From Opitutia bacterium (GTDB lineage: Bacteria > Verrucomicrobiota > Verrucomicrobiae > Opitutales > UBA953): a stretch of 10,399 nucleotides of DNA. The position numbers and the translations under genes are program-made. The notes beneath the pieces are model-generated. The model was not told the DNA's origin. It saw only the letters and a list, made by a program, of their open reading frames with translations, and made no database searches. The DNA lies in assembly GCA_004558035.1 (NCBI GenBank), contig SFEJ01000044.1, forward strand, positions 1 to 10,399, written 5' to 3'. Shown here piece after piece: positions 9,001 through 10,399 of the stretch (its first letter is position 1; the number at the start of each line of letters is the position of its first letter).

Positions 9001-10205
9001 ATTTCCCAGACGCCGTCCCCGCCCGCCCAGGAGAGATAGGCGAGCTGCGAATCGAAGTCGAGCACGAGCGTGTCGTTGACGACGCGGAAGGCGGCGCTCC
9101 CGCGCGTCAGCTCGGTTCCTCCGACGCGGATATTGCTCAGATCGAGGCTCGAAACGTCGCCGAAGTCCGAAACGCCGCCGAGCAGCTTCAGCCCGTTCGC
9201 GCTGGAAAGCGATTCGAAGCTGAAGATCGTTCCCGCGCCGAGCGTCACCGTACCGTCGCCAACGAACGAAGTGGAGGCGGAATCCGTGCCGACGCTTTCG
9301 AAGCCGAAGGTCGCGCCCGAAAAGTCCGCAGTCGCGCCGGAAGCGACGGTGATCGTCCCGAAGTTTTCGATGCTGCCGATGAACGTCGTCGTTCCCGCGG
9401 AAACCGACAGCGTGTTGTTTTCGATCAGGGAATTGTTGCCGACGAGAGCGGAGGAAACCACGTAGCTCGCGCCGCCGCGGAAATCGACGTAGCGCGCGCT
9501 GATTTCCGAGTTGTCGACGCCGAGAGCGGAAACGCCCGCGTTCGCGCTGCCCGTGTAGTTGTAGCGCACGACGGAGGTCGAAACGATTTTTCCCGAGCCG
9601 GAAACGTTGTGCACGACGCCGTCCGCGCCCGCGGTCGCCGAAGCGGCGTAAGCCGTTCCCGCGCCGGCGGCGTTGTTCGAAACCGCGCCGCCGAACTGGA
9701 GAATGCCGGTTAAGGTGTTGTAGGCGTTGACGTCATTCGCGGCGAAGCCCGCGACGGGACGCGAAAAATTTCCCGTGAACGCGGTCAGATCGCCCGTGAA
9801 GATGAAGTCTTCCCCCTTGGCGGGATTGTTGTTCGCGTTGACGGAGAAATCTCCGCCCCCGGAGACGGAGCCGCTGAAGAACGTGTACGACACCCCGGCG
9901 CCGTTGTTGATGTTCAGACCGCCGCCGGTCAGAACGACGTTGCCGGCGAAGGTGCCGCCGTTGTTCCAGCCCGGCAGGTAGCCGGTGACGTTGTCGAAAG
10001 TGAAATTGTCGCCCGCGGCGGCGACGACGCCCGCCGTGTTGACTTCGCCGTTGATCATCGCGCCGGAAGCCCCGTCGGAAGCGACCTTGTTGCCGCCGGT
10101 TTCTTTAATCGCGCCGTTCGCGACGGTGTAATCTGCCGCGAAAGCGGATGCGGTCATGGCGGCGGCGGCAAAAAGCGTCGTTAAGAAAAACTTGGAAGTC
10201 TTCAT
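1..10205 (-). CDS. Giant secreted PATR (autotransporter-associated beta strand) repeat protein, 3' end outside the window
   Basis: The gene is open for 3,401 codons from ATG 10205-10203 to the left edge, which makes a protein well over 300 kDa even without its missing C-terminus. A Sec signal peptide (residues 1-23) is followed by a Gly/Asn/Ser-rich region. After that come long blocks of short strands with repeated G-A-G-T-L cores, typical of PATR beta-helix passengers. Nine good copies begin near residues 828, 1354, 1526, 1687, 1940, 2375, 2565, 2801 and 3372. Tryptophan-rich modules lie near 393, 1129 and 2169. I noticed only one cysteine (Cys704), as is common in exported passengers. Short acidic insertions occur near 4480-4505 and 2730-2760. 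No enzyme motif is recognisable. By family knowledge such proteins are outer-membrane or cell-surface adhesins or passengers; that role is inferred here. The start is chosen because it places the signal peptide exactly at the N-terminus. No barrel is seen in the part present. Confidence 0.9.
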   Translation of the reverse strand, partial: MKTSKFFLTTLFAAAAMTASAFAADYTVANGAIKETGGNKVASDGASGAMINGEVNTAGVVAAAGDNFTFDNVTGYLPGWNNGGTFAGNVVLTGGGLNINNGAGVSYTFFSGSVSGGGDFSVNANNNPAKGEDFIFTGDLTAFTGNFSRPVAGFAANDVNAYNTLTGILQFGGAVSNNAAGAGTAYAASATAGADGVVHNVSGSGKIVSTSVVRYNYTGSANAGVSALGVDNSEISARYVDFRGGASYVVSSALVGNNSLIENNTLSVSAGTTTFIGSIENFGTITVASGATADFSGATFGFESVGTDSASTSFVGDGTVTLGAGTIFSFESLSSANGLKLLGGVSDFGDVSSLDLSNIRVGGTELTRGSAAFRVVNDTLVLDFDSQLAYLSWAGGDGVWEIRGGNWTNRETQEPANYLFGDYVTFSSAGAEITLVGNLGAGQIVVAENTTFTTREGETVRLDAKNDGWLTIDEGKTLTIGEGVTVDFGARTSLYDSGTTKLAGTGTVKIDASASAGHGVSAHVGKGFNGTLDWTGNFNWGNYTLGENATIRLSTAADRESSLWNGSAGTTGVIKQKIELATNYVVNLGGASLTIKGDVAGAGKTLSIINGGMAKVLTLDGETALGSLRQTGGTLNVNSKVTTGQFVGTSTGANAGTLNIASGAVFTVTGSSNSVGGNEGSFQVSHWGATETVNVNGVLNLQNCYITNKDGTTDLLVGSGGEANFNKGLNAADSGDNDGAVRVALNGGRINVGEGGISDTAVMTLALNGGTIGSLVDEWTSSRDFGLNGDVTFDTTKMDFNADGRATATDAGSTVTLSGTISSSLNGLTKTGAGTLKLTGTQSMKSLSVKGGALELSGTALLSGTLSVENADLSVSGTFSVTEGVTQTGGNVAFSTALNTKTLYVSGGAFSNSAATTLSDSLSVSGAGARADFAGTLSAPTIHVSSGAEISIASLAQRTSAYTIDVNDATLVFGEDATASLTSPFKISLDGENGKISNLNLTAAGAGTTLDARAGTLDGLTLAGTSTLVLYAEAGENPAEGESLNGDAANVTLSGGFSITSATGIDFSNLVFEEAGQSYAIFRLDGLDGGIVTNMLNTAGAGNIGGSFSLADDVIYFTADESMQFALAWDATATDKSWSNGRFQGRTIENLDRREVLFGRIASSVGNTAAVSIGAGATAKRLTVRAGTNQTYVVSLAPELTTSDFAVETLRVARGTLQLETKLSVGSVVVDGGALLANAAGALTLSGLEKTIDVNAGRLALNHADATNATKIELSGGARLEFVDGALSSLSQNGLVLSGTSADARAEIVWLDGATDSITDKISSNETPYVDFVVEGGTVSLGVGSLSEANADVRKLGAGTLFLERAGTFKNGKMRVEEGVLQLGSSDQVSRIFSGELSVASGAELYLYGGNAFGAGDGYDVVSVSLEGGATMTLRGFNADVQTLNKVQLSLGDGAKITSASGTTNTNGLKLGAGTTISVEDGAAASISVLVQLATDMDVTVGEGATLTISKGVRDEINSSVSAGIVKQGAGTLTLSGAATGAVYSGATDIREGTLKLAAATMGAGAVTVADGATFEVATTTTLAGGVTGDGSLVVSSGTATFTNDVEIGDATVASGASLRLAVAGTSFALKENGTLTLDGEFGGNGTFKGDEAGVSVVLGEGAKLYAGTAETFDFSASSLSGETAFAKTGAGRVNLGQGVSVEGFTLTLSEGELASADSQNVEELVFDGGTLIESFTGAPAAWTTNKITVGAKGGVVDDAVKLNTTLGTADLALAGDLEIGARGELFVEKTLNLSSTGGVLTIGMSTGADTVEAGGSLEAKTLNVASSVKTIRMGDATGRDMDPNGGEMMVPVYSEIIADKITFSGATAITGAGGAIRVGSEINFESGANVTFDGTLFTIDSEYDDYDVAAAAGANLSATVNVEGKNTTATVGKLVGDVEKTGAGKLAVREFSFGSVKNLSVTEGSLNLSYAVDEDGLVIGDADTLIDGSLEVSGASVEVPQLFAEAGASVTLTGGAKFAGNLFLSDGATLTLVDSQAEYLYVWSDADLTVGNATIGRLMFGSEEGWHMSLTGASPAITTKNLHLTLNTATRLADAFDESNFDLDYSSIGSEFVVIDVGTAGTFSVTARSPEDDVYRDYDYTQELVNGRVGFGDEFVVANDSRSYQFVWDEASKAVKVLAYGTKIWKGASVWKEDESMTGWAQTTRDGQTEGVSFYKNDYAEFAFSGSATTTTNKIDVEGAVRTGGVVFKGYDSNASFTVNFGAGASIADYVDEATGAARGSSVSVLSGTVTFRDSKNAGTMYSGGLTIAAGAGVRTDHVNALGTGAITLGGTLAFDAGTHNLRNAVVVTGTSAVLNTGLSSVTLSGALSGTALKKTGAGSLAIAGATELDKLTIAEGGVLVGEEGVSDEIDFDVGRIEITNTAAASALTFEANAALTADTELVVAQSKRVTFKGDSSALNFVEFTGNNATVGFENGGDFSAGGYEEEVDENDQPVSTTAIVAEYTMGEDVLGVSKIVGDLSLVGHADTDGNVAGLFVTVADKDSTLKIEGGIVDAGDMGDFVLRKLGAGTLEITGTVNSAAELQLAGGALNVGGTANLSGDVVVSADSTLSLASGGSLGSLDGDGTLLAVVGEGTTLSLKNSNTSALAVNSKLSVAGTLEVSGKGISFNGSENAYNKLSLASNAAVTVGEDVSSFKGNTVTLANGAALVVDATLSESSGVLEINESGASVTATGENSRVVFSRIAFGNNVKLDLKGEGEVRLLGSVTENAELALAGGVTLAFETDAGAQTSRLSGAGSLEKLGAGTLSVRAASTQTFTGTATATEGKILFTGSGSLGQAKLSVAEGAEIVVARENAKIGAATVVNARNGYVAASLAGGEGKLVVEGAGNSLTFTGADAISSAFTGADAISSAFTGIIGARDGGVLNYDANVSDADRQLLLENGTLAVAEGDFVADALELSDAGNVIDVAGTLEIGGAVLGDVKGTTALTVSGAGALTLGGVGRVDGIDSELDVYTDADFAGTLTLKYLADGVFGAEVASTQHRNTFINAGTVVVSGDARAAGSGTIRLAGGTATLRFTGLAADQEIETPIVGAGTIEGDSGVLSDLSEKFSGKVVAAGAGTFTVDKSGEESLSVSAVAFSAKDADSTLLIKLSGVSLDDVSEVDMGAATFASGAGTIALDIGDGRRLDVDTASSDFSGRLEVASGTLKLTSDGDLGTAVVTVAEDATMEVASRIFKGSVAGDGLLVKKSSGVSFIGGEVSAETSVSAGTLALSSVAAGTKIGVSNGTLEFSKKLDASGALVSRSAGDEATFDAEFTGGAGAIVRFSHDSTKAKTTVDGTFAWDNGVAGKLMLVGGGEGSVFNPQISAGDVVKSGSGKWTLSNTAFDAATAVGSMIAVDPN
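3..92 (-). repeat. PATR-like copy at the window edge, residues 3372-3401
   Basis: V-K-S-G-S-G-K-W-T-L-S-N-T is a PATR variant in which G-S-G-K-W replaces G-A-G-T-L; this K-W-T-L form is common in the family. The rest of the repeat leaves the window, showing that the repeat region continues beyond it. Confidence 0.65.
1461..1520 (-). repeat. Perfect 30-bp tandem duplication (10 residues, two copies)
   Basis: Positions 1461-1490 and 1491-1520 are identical over all 30 bases, and the first six bases recur again at 1521-1526. The unit is exactly ten codons, so the reading frame is kept. It encodes G-A-D-A-I-S-S-A-F-T twice (residues 2896-2905 and 2906-2915). No base has diverged, in contrast to the heavily diverged PATR repeats, which suggests a recent slippage or unequal recombination event. 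Confidence 0.95.
1713..1805 (-). repeat. PATR copy, residues 2801-2831
   Basis: E-K-L-G-A-G-T-L-S-V is followed by T-Q-T-F-T-G-T-A-T-A-T and T-E-G-K-I-L-F. The central T-F-T-G-x-x element is a good match to the family's T-Y-T-G. Confidence 0.76.
2424..2513 (-). repeat. PATR copy, residues 2565-2594
   Basis: R-K-L-G-A-G-T-L-E-I-T-G is followed by A-E-L-Q-L and A-G-G-A-L-N-V-G-G. It comes just after an acidic, less repeat-like segment (about 2790-2700 on the plus-strand scale). Confidence 0.72.
3000..3083 (-). repeat. PATR copy, residues 2375-2402
   Basis: K-K-T-G-A-G-S-L-A-I-A-G is followed by L-D-K-L-T-I and A-E-G-G-V-L-V. It lies about 180 residues after tryptophan-rich module 3. Confidence 0.7.
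3537..3740 (-). other. Tryptophan-rich module 3 (residues about 2156-2223)
   Basis: This is the longest of the three modules. It has F-V-W2169-D-E, K-I-W2186-K-G, S-V-W2192-K and T-G-W2201, then a strand ending D-Y-A-E-F-A-F. It is rich in Lys, Glu and aromatic residues and so unlike the repeats around it. It begins with an F-V-V-A-N-D-S strand comparable to the V-V-N-D-T strand of module 1, and it opens the last repeat block in the window. Confidence 0.55.
4299..4388 (-). repeat. PATR copy, residues 1940-1969
   Basis: E-K-T-G-A-G-K-L-A-V is followed by S-V-K-N-L-S-V and T-E-G-S-L-N-L. Lys replaces Thr after G-A-G; the rest of the pattern is preserved. Confidence 0.7.
5061..5147 (-). repeat. 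PATR copy, residues 1687-1715
   Basis: A-K-T-G-A-G-R-V-N-L is followed by V-E-G-F-T-L-T-L and S-E-G-E-L-A. Arg replaces the usual Thr after G-A-G, and the middle element is shortened. Confidence 0.65.
5535..5630 (-). repeat. PATR copy, residues 1526-1557
   Basis: This is the copy closest to the family consensus as I know it. V-K-Q-G-A-G-T-L-T-L-S-G is followed by V-Y-S-G-A-T-D-I and R-E-G-T-L-K-L, so the central Y-S/T-G-x-T element is still recognisable. Confidence 0.82.
6057..6146 (-). repeat. PATR copy, residues 1354-1383
   Basis: The copy reads R-K-L-G-A-G-T-L-F-L, then R-A-G-T-F, and closes with R-V-E-E-G-V-L-Q-L. The usual central N-T-Y-T-G element is replaced by R-A-G-T-F-K-N-G. Confidence 0.72.
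6729..6872 (-). other. Tryptophan-rich module 2 (residues about 1112-1159)
   Basis: The order matches module 1: a hydrophobic strand (V-I-Y-F), then A-L-A-W1129, K-S-W1138-S-N-G, and a following strand ending V-L-F-G. It contains more charged residues (E-N-L-D-R-R-E) than the repeats on either side. It marks the boundary between a repeat block at about residues 430-1110 and the next at about 1160-2155. Relationship to the other two modules is judged by eye from spacing of W and F residues, not by alignment score. Confidence 0.55.
7632..7724 (-). repeat. PATR copy, residues 828-858
   Basis: This is one of the clearest copies. L-T-K-T-G-A-G-T-L-K-L-T-G is followed by S-L-S-V-K-G-G-A-L-E-L-S-G, matching the two-part PATR pattern of a K-T-G-A-G-T-L strand and a V-x-x-G-x-L-x-L strand. 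It is the first canonical copy after the signal peptide; more degenerate G-A-G-T sites precede it. Confidence 0.75.
7776..7811 (-). other. EF-hand/dockerin-like 12-residue loop (residues 799-810)
   Basis: The sequence D-F-N-A-D-G-R-A-T-A-T-D has D at 1, N at 3, D at 5, G at 6 and D at 12, the spacing of a calcium-binding loop. Position 8 is Ala rather than the usual hydrophobic Ile/Leu/Val, and no flanking helices are obvious. Calcium binding is therefore only a possibility; isolated Asp-rich turns are common in beta-helix proteins. Confidence 0.3.
8922..9077 (-). other. Tryptophan-rich module 1 (residues about 377-428)
   Basis: This stretch reads L-V-L-D-F, then W393, W400 and G-N-W407, and ends F-G-D-Y-V-T-F. 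The pattern of W, G-x-W, N-W and F-x-D-x-V-x-F resembles the short tryptophan-rich element that often introduces PATR blocks in large secreted proteins. It differs clearly from the flanking Gly/Thr/Ser-rich strands. It separates the N-terminal region from the first long repeat block. The function is unknown; a structural cap or linker between beta-helix segments is an inference. Confidence 0.6.
10137..10205 (-). other. Sec signal peptide, residues 1-23
   Basis: The N-terminus begins M-K-T-S-K, then has a hydrophobic core (residues 6-19, with F-F-L and a run of four alanines) and ends A-F-A before A-D-Y. This is a textbook A-x-A signal peptidase I site, with cleavage predicted after Ala23 or Ala24. 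There is no lipobox cysteine, so it is not a lipoprotein signal. It also lacks the extended N-terminal region seen in many large proteobacterial autotransporters. The first codons (ACT, TTA, GCT, GCA) are less GC-rich than the rest of the gene. Confidence 0.93.
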
Positions 10206-10229
10206 AAAAGGAAATGGGCTTATGGGTGG

Positions 10230-10235
10230 ATTGTA
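10230..10235 (-). promoter_or_regulatory. Candidate -10 element TACAAT
   Basis: TACAAT in the gene's direction matches the TATAAT consensus at five of six bases and lies 24 bases before the ATG, which would give a short leader. It sits inside an imperfect 12-base palindrome (10231-10242, TTGTAATTGCAA), a possible operator. I see no good -35 hexamer at the expected distance, so support is weak. Confidence 0.3.
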
Positions 10236-10290
10236 ATTGCAAGGAGTGCTGCGCGGACAGTCCGGGCAGTTTCCCGAAAGCATGAGCGCT

Positions 10291-10304
10291 CGGCGTTCCC
10301 GCCG
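10291..10304 (-). other. Small hairpin with GGAA loop in the upstream region
   Basis: In the gene's direction it reads CGGCG-GGAA-CGCCG, a perfect five-base-pair stem closed by GGAA, a GNRA-type tetraloop. It contains the octamer CGGGAACG that recurs throughout the gene. It is not followed by a T-run, so it does not look like a terminator. Confidence 0.5.
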
Positions 10305-10339
10305 CAACAAAATTCTGTTCAGGAGAAAGGGCGCCGCCG

Positions 10340-10353
10340 TCGCGTTCCCGCGA
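10340..10353 (-). other. Second small hairpin with GGAA loop in the upstream region
   Basis: In the gene's direction it reads TCGCG-GGAA-CGCGA, again a perfect five-base-pair stem with a GGAA loop and the same CGGGAACG core. The stems of the two hairpins differ while the loop and its closing CG pairs are the same. Confidence 0.5.
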
Positions 10354-10399
10354 ATCCCCAAGGAAAAGCTTAAGGAATAAAGGGGAGTTTGCGCGGAAG

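Larger units (their letters stand above)
10206..10399 (-). promoter_or_regulatory. Upstream region of the giant gene, no Shine-Dalgarno visible
   Basis: The 194 bases before the start contain no convincing gene. The bases directly upstream of the ATG (C-A-T-T-T-C-C-T-T-T-T in the gene's direction) are pyrimidine-rich and have no GGAG-like ribosome site. The frame stays open upstream to an ATG at 10283, but that would put 26 polar residues with three cysteines in front of the signal peptide, so it is not preferred. The region holds two GGAA-loop hairpins and two short dyads (10254-10264 CGGAC-A-GTCCG; 10284-10291 GAGCGCTC). A purine-rich AGGGGAG at 10381-10387 on the plus strand could serve a divergent gene beyond the edge, but no start codon follows within the window. 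Confidence 0.5.

Noticed and set aside
8637..9713. 358-codon plus-strand open frame
   Set aside because: It is in the same codon-aligned antisense frame as the 222-8153 frame, with the same Arg-rich composition and no recognisable protein features.
1..10205. CRISPR-like or short interspersed repeat array formed by the recurring GCGTTCCCGCG words
   Set aside because: The copies are irregularly spaced, only 8-13 bases long, and most fall on the conserved Gly-Thr codons of a continuous reading frame. There are no uniform spacers.
10206..10283. Alternative start at ATG 10283 giving a 26-residue N-terminal extension
   Set aside because: The extension is polar with prolines and three cysteines and would bury the signal peptide. 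The start at 10205 gives a textbook Sec signal.
10291..10353. The two upstream GC-rich hairpins as transcription terminators
   Set aside because: The stems are only five base pairs and no T-run follows on either strand.

Overview
The window is dominated by one very large gene on the minus strand. It starts at an ATG at 10205-10203 and runs leftward, open and in frame, through 3,401 codons until it leaves the window at position 1. I translated it by hand, checked the reading frame at more than ten spread positions, and found no stop and no frameshift. The product is a secreted, glycine/alanine/serine/threonine-rich giant protein. It has a clear Sec signal peptide followed by beta-strand repeats of the kind called autotransporter-associated beta strand repeats (PATR; core K-x-G-A-G-T-L). 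It is best described as an autotransporter- or adhesin-like surface protein. Its C-terminus, which would carry any beta-barrel or other anchor, lies outside the window, so the export route is not settled.

Layout, read in the direction of the gene (right to left): 10399-10206 is an upstream region with a weak candidate -10 element, two small GGAA-loop hairpins and no Shine-Dalgarno sequence. 10205-10137 is the signal peptide. Next comes an N-terminal region of about 350 residues rich in Gly and Asn. Three tryptophan-rich modules (around residues 377-428, 1112-1159 and 2156-2223) then divide the rest into long beta-repeat blocks. Nine well-preserved PATR copies and many degenerate ones are spread through these blocks. 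A perfect 30-bp tandem duplication sits near residue 2900.

The DNA is GC-rich with strong GC-ending codon use. Together with a giant Gram-negative-type surface protein made of PATR repeats, this fits a high-GC diderm bacterium. The Verrucomicrobiota/Lentisphaerota/Planctomycetota group is my first guess, and a host-associated proteobacterium is an alternative; the sequence does not decide it. The long open frames on the plus strand are codon-aligned or out-of-frame shadows of this gene and are not annotated. No RNA gene, mobile element, CRISPR array or second convincing gene is visible. I do not see a new multi-gene system. The most unusual signal is the heavily repeated octamer CGGGAACG, which recurs inside the gene and also twice in the non-coding upstream region as perfect small hairpins.
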